Shown: positions 7,722 to 17,259, numbered from the stretch's first letter. The stretch: DNA of 64,000 nt from Streptomyces sp. NBC_01198 (GCF_036010485.1 NZ_CP108568.1:2936001-3000000), one strand, 5' to 3'. Numbers and translations: made by a program. The notes: a model not told the origin generated them from the letters alone.

Positions 7722-8837
7722 TCAGCCGCGGCGGGTGAGGAGCCAGGGTTCGACCACGCCGAGGCCGCGGACCGGGCGGCGCCACATCGGCTGGAGCGCG
7801 AAGCGGTACTTCTCCGCGTCCGCCGCGTCCACGTCCGCCTCGGACAGCGGCGCCTCCCCCGCCTCCGCGAGCGCCTCGGCGAAGTCGCCGTCGACCAGCA
7901 CGGCGTCCCGGGGAGCTATCGAGGTCAGGCGGGACGCCAGATTCACCGTCGTACCGAAGACATCGCCCATCCGGGTGGTCACCGTGCCGAAGGCCATGCC
8001 CACCCGGAGCGCCGGCATGGTCTCGTCGCCGGTCATCGTCTCGATGAGCCGTATGCCGATCTCGGAGGCCGTACCGGGGTCGTCGGCGACGAAGAGCACC
8101 TCGTCGCCGAGCGTCTTGATCAGCCGCCCCCCGTACGCGGCGACCTGGTCGGCGGCGGTGGTCTCGAAGGCCTCGACGAGCTCGCCGAGTTCCTCCTCCT
8201 CCAGCCGACGGGTGAGCCGGGTGAAGCCGACGAGGTCCGCGAAGCCGACGGCGAGGCGGCGGTCGACGGCCTCCTCGTCGTCGGACTGGACGACCCGGCT
8301 GGTGGCGGCCGCGACCTGGCGGCGCCACACGTAGATGAGGAATTCCTCCAGCTCCGGCAGCAGCAGCTCGACCAGCGGATAGGCGACCTCCGCGCGGGTC
8401 ATGCCGGGCTCGGGCGGCTCGGTCAGGCCTTCGAGGAAGGAGTCGGTCTGCCAGTCGGCGAGCCTGGCGGTGGTCTGGCCGGTGGAACGGGCCACCTGGA
8501 TGGCCATGGACTCCGAGAGCAGCCCCGCCTCGACCAGGCCCGCGAGACGCCGCAGCGCCAGCACGTCCGCCTCGGTGAGCGCCCTGGCCTGCCCGATGTC
8601 GGCGAAGCCCATGGCGCGCCAGAAGCGGGCGGCGAGGTCCATGGAGACGCCCGCGGCACGGGCCGCCTGGAAGGGGGTGTAGCGGCGGGGCGCGCCGAGG
8701 ATGAGCTCTTCGAGCCGCAGCGCCAGCGGATGCTCGCCGGTGTCCGTGACGGCCTCGCCGTCCGGGTCGGCTTCCGCACCCGGATCGGCCTCGGACGGCT
8801 CGTCCGGAACGGGTGGGCCCGGGTCGTCCACGGTCAC
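7722..8837 (-). CDS. cya: Class III adenylate cyclase
   Basis: This 371-aa cytosolic protein makes cAMP from ATP. An acidic N-terminal tail is followed by a regulatory helical region (about 40-200) and a class III cyclase catalytic domain. Visible catalytic elements are FADLVGFTRLTRR (metal Asp), IKTLGDEVLF (adenine-selecting Lys and Asp) and GTTVNLASRLTS (transition-state Asn and Arg). The order and neighbours fit the single streptomycete adenylate cyclase, implicated in S. coelicolor in germination and development. Start GTG 8837 is chosen because of a G-rich site upstream; GTG 8903 is in frame and would add 22 residues. Confidence 0.9.
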   Translation of the reverse strand: MTVDDPGPPVPDEPSEADPGAEADPDGEAVTDTGEHPLALRLEELILGAPRRYTPFQAARAAGVSMDLAARFWRAMGFADIGQARALTEADVLALRRLAGLVEAGLLSESMAIQVARSTGQTTARLADWQTDSFLEGLTEPPEPGMTRAEVAYPLVELLLPELEEFLIYVWRRQVAAATSRVVQSDDEEAVDRRLAVGFADLVGFTRLTRRLEEEELGELVEAFETTAADQVAAYGGRLIKTLGDEVLFVADDPGTASEIGIRLIETMTGDETMPALRVGMAFGTVTTRMGDVFGTTVNLASRLTSIAPRDAVLVDGDFAEALAEAGEAPLSEADVDAADAEKYRFALQPMWRRPVRGLGVVEPWLLTRRG

Positions 8838-9057
8838 CGCCCGGCCCCTGAATAATCCCTGCGCACAGCCCTTCCGATCATCGAGACGACGCAGCGAGTC
8901 CACGATACGGCAGGTGTGCCGCAGCTCACTCGCACCGGGAGGCCCCCGCCCACCGCGAGGACCGCCGCGTGGCCGCCGGCGGGGCTCGCCGCCGGGGACA
9001 GCCGAAGCCGCCCGCCGGGATCGACCGCGCGGGCCACCGCCGGGCCGGCCGGGGACG

Positions 9058-9966
9058 TCACCGGGCGGGCCGCAGGTGGACGACGTCGCCGGCGCCGACC
9101 GGCTGCTCGCCGTCGGGCCCGGCGATCACCAGCCGCCCGTCGCCGTCGACGGCGACCGCCGTGCCGGCCAGCTCCCGGCCGCCTGGCAGCTCCGCGCGCA
9201 CCTGGCGGCCGAGGGTCGCGCAGCCGGCCGCGTAGGTCTGCTGGAGCCGGGAGGCGGCCGGGTCGCCGCCGGCCGCGCGCCAGGCGTCGTACCAGTCGGC
9301 GAGGGAGCGCAGCACGGCCCGCAGCAGCGGGTCGCGGTCGGTGCCCTGGGCGCCGGCCAGGGCGAGGGAGGCGGCGGTGGGGACCGGCAGTTCCGCCGCG
9401 CGCAGCGAGACGTTGACGCCGATGCCGATGACGACGCTGCTCTCCCCGGTCCGCTCGGCCAGCATGCCGCCGGCCTTGCGCTCCTCGCCCTCGACGGTGA
9501 CCAGCAGGTCGTTGGGCCATTTGAGAGCCGTGTCGACACCGGCCGTGCGGGACAGCGCGGTGGCGGTGGCGACCCCGGCCAGCAGCGGCAGCCAGCCCCA
9601 GCGGTGCACCGGCACGGGCGCGAACACCCCGCCGGCCGCCGCCGCGTCACCCGCCGCACCGCGGCTGTCGGCGTCCGGCGCCGCCGCGCCGGGCCGCAGC
9701 AGCACCGAGAAGAACAGCCCGGAGCGCGCGGGCGCGCTCCAGCGCCGGTCCAGCCGGCCGCGCCCCGCGGTCTGCTCCTCGGCGACCAGCACCGTGCCCT
9801 CGGCGGCGCCCGCCGCGGCCCTGGCGGTGAGGTCGCTGTTGGTGGAGCCGGTGGCCTCCACAACGTCGAGCCCGCTCCACAGCGAGTCGGCGGTGACCAC
9901 CGCGCGGCGCAGCGCGGCGGCGTTGAGCGGCGGTCGGTCGAGGTCGGACCAGCGGCTGGACGTCAT
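9058..9966 (-). CDS. birA: Biotin--[acetyl-CoA-carboxylase] ligase
   Basis: BirA attaches biotin to the lysine of biotin carboxyl carrier domains. This 302-aa form has no N-terminal DNA-binding domain, so it is a monofunctional ligase. Key motifs are ATGSTNSDL, AEEQTAGRGRLDRRW (biotinyl-AMP loop), KWPNDLLV and KAGGMLAE, plus a small C-terminal SH3-like domain. An Ala/Asp-rich insertion (about 95-120) is unusual but outside the motifs. It is divergent from pccB, and its substrate is presumably the AccA2 biotin domain encoded 4 kb away. ATG 9966 is the only good start. Confidence 0.94.
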   Translation of the reverse strand: MTSSRWSDLDRPPLNAAALRRAVVTADSLWSGLDVVEATGSTNSDLTARAAAGAAEGTVLVAEEQTAGRGRLDRRWSAPARSGLFFSVLLRPGAAAPDADSRGAAGDAAAAGGVFAPVPVHRWGWLPLLAGVATATALSRTAGVDTALKWPNDLLVTVEGEERKAGGMLAERTGESSVVIGIGVNVSLRAAELPVPTAASLALAGAQGTDRDPLLRAVLRSLADWYDAWRAAGGDPAASRLQQTYAAGCATLGRQVRAELPGGRELAGTAVAVDGDGRLVIAGPDGEQPVGAGDVVHLRPAR

Positions 9967-10107
9967 ATGTCCACCCTACGAGCGCCGGCGGCGGTGACAC
10001 GCCGGGCCACGGGGGTGCCGCCGCCCGCGCGGCCCGGTGCTGGTGCAGTGTGGTGAACACCGCAGTGCCCGTACCCGAGAGTCGCCACTACGCTACGGAA
10101 CACAGCG

Positions 10108-10122
10108 TTACTCACGAGTTAA
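10108..10122. promoter_or_regulatory. Candidate operator upstream of pccB
   Basis: TTACTCACGAGTTAA is a near-perfect dyad (arms TTACTC / GAGTTAA around AC) in the birA-pccB intergenic region, 79 bp before the pccB start. The 10-mer ACTCACGAGT recurs at 13485-13494, and nine of its ten bases recur in inverted orientation near 13625 upstream of accA2. A shared regulator of the carboxylase genes is an inference. Confidence 0.45.
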
Positions 10123-10200
10123 GAAGCGTCCGTTCACCGGGGGGCGGCTCCAGCAGCCGTCGGGCGCGTCACCGCCGCCGAGAGCAGGAGAGCCGCCTCC

Positions 10201-11790
10201 ATGGCCGAGCCGGACTACGACATCCACACGACCGCGGGGAAGCTCGCGGACCTGCGCCGCCGTATCCAGGAGGCGAACCACGCGGGATCCGGGCGGGCGG
10301 TGGAGAAACAGCACGCCAAGGGCAAGCTGACCGCCCGTGAGCGGATCGAACTGCTGCTGGACGACGACTCCTTCACCGAACTGGACGAGCTGGCCCGGCA
10401 CCGCTCGACCAACTTCGGCCTGGAGGCCAACCGCCCCTACGGCGACGGCGTCATCACCGGCTACGGCACCGTCGAGGGCCGCCCGGTCGCGGTGTTCTCG
10501 CAGGACTTCACGGTCTTCGGCGGCGCGCTCGGCGAGGTCTACGGCGAGAAGATCGTCAAGGTGATGGACTTCGCACTGAAGACCGGCTGCCCGGTCATCG
10601 GCATCAACGACTCCGGCGGCGCCCGCATCCAGGAGGGCGTCACCTCGCTCGGGATGTACGGCGAGATCTTCCGCCGCAACACCCACGCCTCGGGCGTGAT
10701 CCCGCAGATCAGCCTGATCATGGGCCCGTGCGCGGGCGGCGCGGTCTACTCCCCCGCCATCACCGACTTCGTGGTGATGGTGGATCAGACCTCGCACATG
10801 TTCATCACCGGTCCCGATGTGATCAAGACGGTGACCGGCGAGGACGTCGGCATGGAGGAGCTGGGCGGCGCGCGCACCCACAACTCCACCTCGGGCAACG
10901 CCCACCACCTGGCCGGTGACGAGAAGGACGCCTTCGAGTACGTCAAGGCGCTGCTGTCCTACCTGCCGAGCAACAACCTGGAGGAGGCGCCCTCCTTCGC
11001 CGCTCCGGCGGACCTGGCGCCGACCCCGGAGGACCTGGAACTCGACACGCTGATCCCGGACTCGGCCAACCAGCCCTACGACATGCACCGGGTCATCGAG
11101 CATGTCCTGGACGACGGAGAATTCCTGGAGACCCAGGACCTCTTCGCGCCGAACATCATCACCGGTTACGGCCGTATCGAGGGCCGCCCGGTGGGCCTGG
11201 TGGCCAACCAGCCGCTGCAGTTCGCCGGCTGCCTGGACATCAACGCGTCCGAGAAGGCCGCGCGCTTCGTGCGCACCTGTGACAGCTTCAACATCCCCGT
11301 GGTCACTTTCGTCGACGTCCCCGGTTTCCTGCCCGGCACCAGCCAGGAGTGGGACGGCATCATCCGCCGCGGTGCCAAACTGATCTACGCGTACGCCGAG
11401 GCCACAGTTCCGCTGATCACGATCATCACCCGTAAGGCGTACGGCGGCGCCTACGACGTGATGGGCTCCAAGCACCTGGGCGCGGACCTCAACCTGGCCT
11501 GGCCCACGGCCCAGATCGCGGTGATGGGCGCGCAGGGCGCCGTCAACATCCTGCACCGCCGCACGCTGGCGGAGGCGGAGACCCCGGAGGCGGCCGAGGA
11601 GCTGCGTGGTCAGCTCATCACCGACTACGAGGACACCCTGCTCAACCCCTACATCGCCGCCGAGCGGGGGTATGTGGACGCGGTCATCCCGCCCTCGCAG
11701 ACCCGTTGCGAGCTGGTCAAGGCCCTGCGCACGCTGCGCAACAAGCGGGAGAGCCTGCCGCCGAAGAAGCACGGCAACATCCCGCTGTAG
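10201..11790 (+). CDS. pccB: Propionyl-CoA carboxylase beta (carboxyltransferase) subunit
   Basis: This 529-aa subunit transfers carboxyl from biotin to propionyl-CoA, making methylmalonyl-CoA for polyketide and fatty-acid synthesis. It closely follows the S. coelicolor PccB sequence as I remember it: [16 protein letters not shown], the oxyanion segments [13 protein letters not shown] / [13 protein letters not shown], and [20 protein letters not shown]. Asp419 in GGAYDVM corresponds to the Asp (422 in S. coelicolor) that selects propionyl- over acetyl-CoA. ATG 10201 follows GGAG in GAGCAGGAGAGCCGCC. pccE follows after 39 bp; the biotinylated alpha partner is AccA2 downstream. Confidence 0.97.
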   Translation: MAEPDYDIHTTAGKLADLRRRIQEANHAGSGRAVEKQHAKGKLTARERIELLLDDDSFTELDELARHRSTNFGLEANRPYGDGVITGYGTVEGRPVAVFSQDFTVFGGALGEVYGEKIVKVMDFALKTGCPVIGINDSGGARIQEGVTSLGMYGEIFRRNTHASGVIPQISLIMGPCAGGAVYSPAITDFVVMVDQTSHMFITGPDVIKTVTGEDVGMEELGGARTHNSTSGNAHHLAGDEKDAFEYVKALLSYLPSNNLEEAPSFAAPADLAPTPEDLELDTLIPDSANQPYDMHRVIEHVLDDGEFLETQDLFAPNIITGYGRIEGRPVGLVANQPLQFAGCLDINASEKAARFVRTCDSFNIPVVTFVDVPGFLPGTSQEWDGIIRRGAKLIYAYAEATVPLITIITRKAYGGAYDVMGSKHLGADLNLAWPTAQIAVMGAQGAVNILHRRTLAEAETPEAAEELRGQLITDYEDTLLNPYIAAERGYVDAVIPPSQTRCELVKALRTLRNKRESLPPKKHGNIPL

Positions 11791-11829
11791 CGGCCAGGGC
11801 ACGCCGGACGACCAGGAAGGAACGACACC

Positions 11830-12048
11830 GTGGTGATCAAGGTGGAGCGCGGCAGGCCGACGCCCGAGGAGCTGGCCGCTGTCGTGGCGCTGGTCCAGGC
11901 GCGGGCCGCGGCGGTCGAGGCGGCCGAGGACGGCCCCGCGGGCCGGGCGGCCGGCTGGTCCGCGCCGGCCCGCAACATCCCCCGGGCGATGCCCCGCCCG
12001 GCGCCCGGCGCGTGGCGGATGTCGGCCTGGCCCGGCGGCCCGGCCTGA
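11830..12048 (+). CDS. pccE: Acyl-CoA carboxylase epsilon subunit
   Basis: This 72-aa protein begins VVIKVERGRPTPEELAAVVA, the hallmark of actinobacterial carboxylase epsilon subunits, and ends in a Trp/Pro-rich tail (GAWRMSAWPGG). These subunits bind the alpha-beta complex and raise its activity; they have no catalytic residues. GTG 11830 sits after a GGAAGGA site. It lies directly behind pccB and is probably cotranscribed. Confidence 0.9.
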   Translation: MVIKVERGRPTPEELAAVVALVQARAAAVEAAEDGPAGRAAGWSAPARNIPRAMPRPAPGAWRMSAWPGGPA

Positions 12049-12108
12049 GCACGACGGCCCCGGGCCGGCCTGAGTGACCCGGGGCCGGCCGGGGCCGGAG
12101 CGTCCCGC

Positions 12109-12148
12109 CGCCGCGGCGCCTGAGTACGCGTACTCAGGCGCCGCGGCG
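12109..12148. repeat. Perfect 40-bp palindrome
   Basis: The left arm CGCCGCGGCGCCTGAGTACG is exactly complementary to the right arm CGTACTCAGGCGCCGCGGCG with no spacer. It follows pccE by 60 bp and precedes the small membrane gene by 24 bp. It could end pccBE transcripts, but a spacer-free palindrome with TGAGTACGCGTACTCA at its centre could equally bind a dimeric protein. Confidence 0.85.
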
Positions 12149-12172
12149 TTACCCAGGAGCAACCTGGGGTGC

Positions 12173-12307
12173 ATGTTGTGGCCGGACGACCAGCGCGAGG
12201 AGCACTCCGAGGAGATGCGCCACGCGCTGAAGATGCTGCGCAGGGCGATGGTGGTCGCCGCCCTGGTCGCGGGGGTGCTGATGGCCTTCGCCACCTGGCG
12301 GGTGTGA
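12173..12307 (+). CDS. Short single-span membrane protein
   Basis: This is a predicted 44-aa peptide: a charged start [20 protein letters not shown] followed by one hydrophobic span (about 24-40) and a C-terminal WRV. ATG 12173 was chosen because AGGAG at 12155-12159 and GGGG at 12167-12170 precede it and the upstream frame is palindrome DNA. No family recognised. It lies between pccE and maf, all on the same strand. Confidence 0.5.
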   Translation: MLWPDDQREEHSEEMRHALKMLRRAMVVAALVAGVLMAFATWRV

Positions 12308-12393
12308 CCCGCCCTTCAAGGCCGTGCCCGGCGCTGGTTCCCGGATGCCGGGCGGGGCGCGGCGCTGTCGGTGGCGCTGCCTACGATGGTGCG

Positions 12394-13002
12394 ATGACGT
12401 CGAACCGCCGCGTGCTCGTGCTCGCCTCCGCATCCCCCGCCAGGCTCGGCCTGTTGAAGCAGGCCGGGTTCGACCCGCGGGTGCTGGTCAGCGGGGTGGA
12501 CGAGGACGCGATCAGCGCGGACAGCCCCGCCGAGCTGGCCAGGGTGCTCGCCGAGGCGAAGGCCACCGCGGTGGCGGCCGGCGGCATGCTGGAGGGCGGC
12601 GAGATCGTGATCGGCTGCGACTCGGTGCTCGACCTCGACGGTACGGCGCTGGGCAAGCCCGCCGACGCCGCCGAGGCCACCGCCCGCTGGCAGGAGATGC
12701 GCGGCCGCACCGGAGTGCTGCGCACCGGCCACTGCGTGATCGACACCGCGAGCGGCCGCCAGGTGTCGGCGACGGCGTCCACCACCGTACGGTTCGGCAC
12801 CCCGGACGACGCGGAGATCGCCGCCTACGTCGCCAGCGGCGAACCGCTGTATGTGGCGGGCTCCTTCACCCTCGACGGGCGCTCCGCGCCCTTCGTGGAC
12901 GGCGTGGACGGCAACCCGGGCACCGTGATCGGCCTGTCGCTGCCGCTGCTGCGCTCGCTGCTCTCCGACCTCGGGGTGCGGATCACGGACCTGTGGACGT
13001 AG
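12394..13002 (+). CDS. maf: Maf-family nucleoside triphosphate pyrophosphatase
   Basis: This 202-aa Maf/Ham1-fold protein hydrolyses non-canonical or methylated nucleotides to monophosphates. The family signature [16 protein letters not shown] is at the N terminus, followed by [10 protein letters not shown] (metal/substrate Asp), GKPADAAEA and the [19 protein letters not shown]-terminal block. ATG 12394 is well supported by the immediate start of the motif. Its 3' end overlaps the convergent membrane-protein gene by 20 bp. The usual bacterial function is nucleotide-pool house-cleaning and septum control. Confidence 0.93.
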   Translation: MTSNRRVLVLASASPARLGLLKQAGFDPRVLVSGVDEDAISADSPAELARVLAEAKATAVAAGGMLEGGEIVIGCDSVLDLDGTALGKPADAAEATARWQEMRGRTGVLRTGHCVIDTASGRQVSATASTTVRFGTPDDAEIAAYVASGEPLYVAGSFTLDGRSAPFVDGVDGNPGTVIGLSLPLLRSLLSDLGVRITDLWT

Positions 13003-13441
13003 CCGGCGCGCCGGACGGGGCCGGCGGGGCGGGCGCGGTAGCGGGCGAGCGGTCCTCGGGGGCGTAGAGGAGCAAGGTGCCGACCAGCAGGGCGAGGACG
13101 AGCATCAGCGCCACAAAGGCGTACCAGCCGACGAGGCCGACCACGACCGCGCCGAGCACGCCGTGGACCACCGCGCAGACGATGAGCACGATGCGGCCGA
13201 ACCGGCCGCACATCCGGTCGCGTGCGGCGATCCGGGCCACCAGCACCGCGCAGGCGACCAGGAAGAGGGCGAACAGGCCGCCGCCCACCCAGGATCCGGC
13301 GGCCATGGCGTCGGGGTCGAGGCCGCCCAGCGACATCCTCTGATGGCGTACGGCGAGGCCGAGTATCCAGTTCACGAAGGCGACCGTGAGCGCTTCGAGC
13401 ACCAGGACGACGGCCGTGCCGACGGCTATACCTCTGCGCAC
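12983..13441 (-). CDS. Four-span membrane protein of unknown function
   Basis: This 152-aa protein has four hydrophobic segments (about 7-28, 50-70, 82-101 and 103-124) with a Pro/Ala-rich cytoplasmic or external tail ([14 protein letters not shown]). The first span begins right after [11 protein letters not shown]. No catalytic motif is visible and no family is recognised. It converges on maf with a 20-bp overlap. The TACTCACGAGTA motif lies about 43 bp upstream of its start, so it may share control with the carboxylase genes. Confidence 0.7.
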   Translation of the reverse strand: MRRGIAVGTAVVLVLEALTVAFVNWILGLAVRHQRMSLGGLDPDAMAAGSWVGGGLFALFLVACAVLVARIAARDRMCGRFGRIVLIVCAVVHGVLGAVVVGLVGWYAFVALMLVLALLVGTLLLYAPEDRSPATAPAPPAPSGAPATSTGP

Positions 13442-13483
13442 GCTCGTCCCCCTCCAGTGGCCGAAACCCTGCGGGTCGCACGC

Positions 13484-13495
13484 TACTCACGAGTA
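13484..13495. promoter_or_regulatory. TACTC-N2-GAGTA dyad
   Basis: TACTCACGAGTA is a 5-2-5 inverted repeat containing the same ACTCACGAGT decamer as the pccB upstream site. It lies between the divergent membrane-protein gene and accA2. Confidence 0.45.
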
Positions 13496-13624
13496 AGACG
13501 ACGGGCAAGGGCCCGCACAACGGTCCGCGCCCGGCGGCCGCATGACGTCGCCGGGCGGTCCTCCCGGCGGTACCGATGGCGGTCCCCGGGCGGTCACCCG
13601 ACGGTCCGTCGGCGACGCGCCGTT

Positions 13625-13634
13625 CACTCGTGAG
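13625..13634. promoter_or_regulatory. Weaker copy of the carboxylase-region dyad
   Basis: CACTCGTGAG is the reverse complement of CTCACGAGTG, differing at one end from the decamer seen at 10109-10120 and 13485-13494. It lies 270 bp upstream of accA2. Confidence 0.35.
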
Positions 13635-13905
13635 AGGAGACTCGGCGGCAAACTTTGCGCACACTATTCGTGGAGTTCCCACAAAAGAACGTCGGCTCCG
13701 TGCGTGGACTTCGAGCGAGATGTCCCCCACACCCGGTAGTGCGGGACATCGGTGGGAGCAGGGCCGTACCGTGGACTGAGCAGGCGTTCACGGGTTGTTG
13801 TGGCCCATGGATCACCCTCCGTGTGGGCAAGCTCACGTGCAGGGGTGCCTCGGCACCAAGTGTGGCCAGTACCTAAACTCGGCTTGTTTCATGGAGGGAG
13901 CCATC

Positions 13906-15663
13906 GTGCGCAAGGTGCTCATCGCCAACCGCGGTGAAATCGCAGTACGCGTCGCCCGTGCCTGCCGGGATGCCGGGATCGCCAGCGTAGCCGTCTACGC
14001 GGACCCCGACCGGGACGCGCTGCATGTCCGCGCGGCCGACGAGGCGTACGCACTGGGCGGCGACACACCGGCCACCAGCTATCTGGACGTCGCCAAGGTG
14101 CTCTCGGCTGCGGCCGAGTCGGGGGCCGATGCCGTGCACCCAGGCTACGGCTTCCTGTCGGAGAACGCCGAGTTCGCGCAGGCGGTGCTGGACGCGGGCC
14201 TGAACTGGATCGGCCCGCCGCCGCAGGCCATCCGCGACCTGGGCGACAAGGTCGCCGCCCGGCACATCGCCCAGCGGGCCGGCGCACCGCTGGTCGCCGG
14301 CACGCCCGACCCGGTCTCGGGTGCGGAGGAGGTCGTCGCCTTCGCCAAGGAGCACGGCCTGCCGATCGCCATCAAGGCCGCCTTCGGCGGTGGCGGGCGC
14401 GGCCTGAAGGTCGCCCGCACCCTGGAGGAGGTCCCGGAGCTCTACGACTCCGCGGTGCGCGAGGCGGTCGCCGCCTTCGGGCGCGGCGAGTGCTTCGTGG
14501 AGCGGTATCTGGACCGGCCCCGGCATGTGGAGACGCAGTGCCTGGCCGACCGGCACGGCAACGTCGTGGTGGTCTCCACCCGCGACTGCTCGCTGCAGCG
14601 CCGGCACCAGAAGCTCGTCGAGGAGGCCCCGGCCCCCTATCTGACCGAGGACCAGAACGCCCAGCTGTACTCGGCGTCCAAGGCGATCCTGCGCGAGGCG
14701 GGCTACGTCGGCGCGGGCACCTGCGAGTTCCTGGTCGGCCAGGACGGCACGATCTCCTTCCTTGAGGTCAACACCCGCCTCCAGGTCGAGCACCCGGTCA
14801 CCGAGGAGGTCTCCGGCATCGACCTGGTGCGGGAGATGTTCCGGATCGCAGACGGCGAGGAGCTGGGGTACGACGACCCGCCGCTGCGCGGCCACTCCTT
14901 CGAGTTCCGCATCAACGGCGAGGACCCGGGGCGCAACTTCCTGCCCGCGCCTGGCATCGTGACCCGGTTCAGCGCGCCCTCCGGCCCCGGCGTGCGGCTG
15001 GACGCGGGCGTGGAGGCGGGCAGCGTGATCGGCCCGGCCTGGGACTCGCTGCTGGCCAAGCTGGTCATCACCGGCGCCACCCGGGAGCAGGCGCTCCAGC
15101 GGGCGGCCCGCGCGCTCGGCGAATTCCACGTCGAGGGCATGGCCACCGCGATCCCCTTCCACCGTGCGGTGGTCAAGGACCCGGCGTTCGCGCCGCCGCA
15201 GGGCCCCTTCACCATCCACACCCGGTGGATCGAGACCGAGTTCGTCAACACGATCCCGGCCTTCACCGGTCCCGCGGTGGACGAGGAGGAGGCCCAGGGC
15301 CGCGAGACGGTGGTGGTCGAGGTCGGCGGCAAGCGCCTTGAGGTGTCGCTGCCCGCGTCGCTGGGCATGACGCTGGCCCGTACCGGACTGGCCGCGGGCG
15401 CCAAGCCCAAGCGGCGGGCCGCGGTCAAGGCGGGGGTGGCCGTCTCCGGCGACTCGCTGGCCTCGCCGATGCAGGGCACCATCGTCAAGGTCGCGGTCGA
15501 GGAGAACCAGCAGGTGAGCGCGGGTGACCTGATCGTCGTCCTGGAGGCGATGAAGATGGAGCAGCCGCTCAACGCGCACCGCTCGGGCACCGTCATCGGC
15601 CTCAAGGCCGAGGTGGGCTCGTCGGTCTCCTCCGGCGCGGTCATCTGCGAGATCAAGGACTGA
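13906..15663 (+). CDS. accA2: Acyl-CoA carboxylase alpha subunit (biotin carboxylase + BCCP)
   Basis: This 585-aa subunit carboxylates its own biotin using ATP and bicarbonate. Residues 1-450 are the biotin carboxylase: [10 protein letters not shown], the glycine-rich loop [17 protein letters not shown] and the catalytic [15 protein letters not shown]. About 510-585 is the biotinyl domain with EAMKMEQ, whose lysine is modified by BirA. It should serve PccB-PccE and other beta subunits, making malonyl- and methylmalonyl-CoA. GTG 13906 is chosen because GGAGGGAG ends 5 nt before it and the conserved sequence begins there. A strong bidirectional hairpin follows. Confidence 0.95.
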   Translation: MRKVLIANRGEIAVRVARACRDAGIASVAVYADPDRDALHVRAADEAYALGGDTPATSYLDVAKVLSAAAESGADAVHPGYGFLSENAEFAQAVLDAGLNWIGPPPQAIRDLGDKVAARHIAQRAGAPLVAGTPDPVSGAEEVVAFAKEHGLPIAIKAAFGGGGRGLKVARTLEEVPELYDSAVREAVAAFGRGECFVERYLDRPRHVETQCLADRHGNVVVVSTRDCSLQRRHQKLVEEAPAPYLTEDQNAQLYSASKAILREAGYVGAGTCEFLVGQDGTISFLEVNTRLQVEHPVTEEVSGIDLVREMFRIADGEELGYDDPPLRGHSFEFRINGEDPGRNFLPAPGIVTRFSAPSGPGVRLDAGVEAGSVIGPAWDSLLAKLVITGATREQALQRAARALGEFHVEGMATAIPFHRAVVKDPAFAPPQGPFTIHTRWIETEFVNTIPAFTGPAVDEEEAQGRETVVVEVGGKRLEVSLPASLGMTLARTGLAAGAKPKRRAAVKAGVAVSGDSLASPMQGTIVKVAVEENQQVSAGDLIVVLEAMKMEQPLNAHRSGTVIGLKAEVGSSVSSGAVICEIKD

Positions 15664-15686
15664 GCCGGCACCGGCTCGGCGGCGAC

Positions 15687-15728
15687 AACGCGGCGCGGCA
15701 CCCCGAACGCGGGGTGCCGCGCCGCGTT
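15687..15728. terminator. Bidirectional hairpin between accA2 and the MFS gene
   Basis: An 18-bp perfect stem with a 6-base loop: left arm AACGCGGCGCGGCACCCC (15687-15704), loop GAACGC, right arm complementary (15711-15728). It sits between convergent genes. The arms begin with AA and end with TT, but there is no long T-run. Confidence 0.88.
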
Positions 15729-15755
15729 GCGGGCCGGCGGCGGGACAGGGCGGGG

Positions 15756-17189
15756 TCAGGCCAGCACGTGCCGGCGCGGCTGCTTGAGCGACAGCACCAG
15801 CAGCAGGGCGGTCGCGGTGAAGACCGCCGACAGGGTGAAGGCCGCGGTCGCGCCGTGGATGAACGGGTCCTGCCGGTGGTGCCGCGACACCGTGCCGAAG
15901 ACCGTGACCAGCACCGAAAGGCCCAGGCTGCCGCCGACCTGCTGCATGGTCTGCAGCAGCCCGGAGGCGGATCCGGCGTCCTTCGGCTCGACACCGGACA
16001 GGATGAAGGTGTTCAGCGGCATCATCGTCCAGCCCATGCCGACGCCCATCAGGATCAGCGTCGGCAGGATGCCCCTGGCGTAACCGTCGGAGGCGCTCAG
16101 CTGGGTGATCCAGATGGTGCCCACCAAGGTGAGCGACGCGCCCACGCTCGCCACCCGCTTGGCCCCGAAGCGGGCCAGCGCCCGCGGGGCGATCCTGGCG
16201 GCCACGAAGAGCGGCCCGGCCAGCGGCAGGAAGGCGAAGCCGGTCTTGAGCGGGCTGTAGCCGAGATACGTCTGCAGATACTGCGTCGAGAAGTAGAAGG
16301 TGCCGAACATCCCGGCCACCACCAGCAGCATCACCCCGTAGGCCAGTGCCCTGTTGCGGTCGGCGAACAGCCGCAGCACCACCAGCGGGCGCTCGACCCG
16401 GGTCTCGTTGACCAGGAACGCGGCGAGCAGGGCGACGGCGATCACGAAGGTGCTCACCGCGCGGGTGTCGCTCCAGCTGGTCTCGCCGACCCGGATGAAG
16501 GCGTAGACCAGCGAGGCCATGCCGAGGGTGCCGGTCAGTGCGCCCGCGACGTCGAAGCGGCCACCGCGGTGCCGTTCCGTCTCCTTGATGAAGCGCGGCG
16601 CGAGCAGCACGATGGCCACGCCGACCGGGACGTTGATGAAGAAGACCCACCGCCACGACCCCCAGTCGGTGAGCATGCCGCCCACCGTGAGGCCGACGGC
16701 GGACCCGGCGCCGGAGATCGCCGAGAAGACGCTGAGCGCGCGGTTGCGCTCGCTGCCCTCGCGGAAGGTCGTGGCGATCAGCGCGAGCGTGCTGGGCGCG
16801 GCGAGCGCGGCGGCCGCGCCCTGGAAGCCGCGGGCGACCAGCAAGGTGGTGGAGTCATTGGCGAGGCCGCCGGCTATCGAGGCAACGGTGAAGGCCATGA
16901 CGCCCCAGATCAGCGCGGTGCGCCGGCCGATCAGGTCGCCGATCCTGCTGCCGAGCAGCAGCAGGCCGCCGAAGGCGAGGGTGTAGACGTTGAGCACCCA
17001 GGACATGCCGGTGGGCGAGAAGCCGAGGTGGGTGCCGATGCCGGGCAGGGCCACGTTCACCACGGTCGCGTCGAGAAGCAGCATCAGCTGGGTACCGAGG
17101 ATGGCGGCGAGGGCGAAGAATGAACGCATGCCGGAGGGAGCCGGCACGCGGGTGGTCGAGGTCTGATCGCGCAGTACGTGCGTGGACAT
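15756..17189 (-). CDS. MFS drug exporter, DHA2 (14-TM) family
   Basis: This 477-aa transporter is likely a proton-driven multidrug or antibiotic exporter. About 14 hydrophobic spans are seen; the motif-A-like loop GSRIGDLIGRRTAL follows span 2 and the antiporter motif C region is GAGSAVGLTVGGML. The segment LDATVVNVALPGIG is typical of the QacA/EmrB group. ATG 17189 (MSTHVLRDQ) has GGAGG 10 nt upstream; an in-frame start at 17252 would cover the operators. It is divergent from a TetR gene, which probably represses it. Candidate promoter on the minus strand: TTGTAG (17267-17262), 18 bp, TATAGT (17243-17238). Confidence 0.92.
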   Translation of the reverse strand: MSTHVLRDQTSTTRVPAPSGMRSFFALAAILGTQLMLLLDATVVNVALPGIGTHLGFSPTGMSWVLNVYTLAFGGLLLLGSRIGDLIGRRTALIWGVMAFTVASIAGGLANDSTTLLVARGFQGAAAALAAPSTLALIATTFREGSERNRALSVFSAISGAGSAVGLTVGGMLTDWGSWRWVFFINVPVGVAIVLLAPRFIKETERHRGGRFDVAGALTGTLGMASLVYAFIRVGETSWSDTRAVSTFVIAVALLAAFLVNETRVERPLVVLRLFADRNRALAYGVMLLVVAGMFGTFYFSTQYLQTYLGYSPLKTGFAFLPLAGPLFVAARIAPRALARFGAKRVASVGASLTLVGTIWITQLSASDGYARGILPTLILMGVGMGWTMMPLNTFILSGVEPKDAGSASGLLQTMQQVGGSLGLSVLVTVFGTVSRHHRQDPFIHGATAAFTLSAVFTATALLLVLSLKQPRRHVLA

Positions 17190-17217
17190 GGCTGGTAAGC
17201 CTCCAGCGGAGAAGCCA

Positions 17218-17259
17218 AACGGAGGTCGTCTCCGGAAACTATACGGAGCCAACCTCCGG
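17218..17259. promoter_or_regulatory. Two tandem TetR operators
   Basis: Two copies of ACGGAG-N5-CTCCGG lie at 17219-17235 and 17243-17259, with centres 24 bp apart. The second overlaps the region between the candidate -10 and -35 of the MFS gene. Two full dyads in a divergent TetR/exporter region are the usual pattern for a TetR repressor controlling itself and its pump. Confidence 0.75.

Larger units (their letters stand above)
13442..13905. promoter_or_regulatory. 464-bp divergent region upstream of accA2
   Basis: No gene is supported here; short open frames lack ribosome sites and family features. It holds the dyad TACTCACGAGTA (13484-13495), a related CACTCGTGAG (13625-13634), a possible -10 TAAACT (13874-13879) and a strong GGAGGGAG ribosome site (13893-13900) just before accA2. 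The small hairpin GGTGCC-TC-GGCACC lies near 13845. If transcription starts near 13640, accA2 would have a leader of about 250 nt. Confidence 0.5.
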
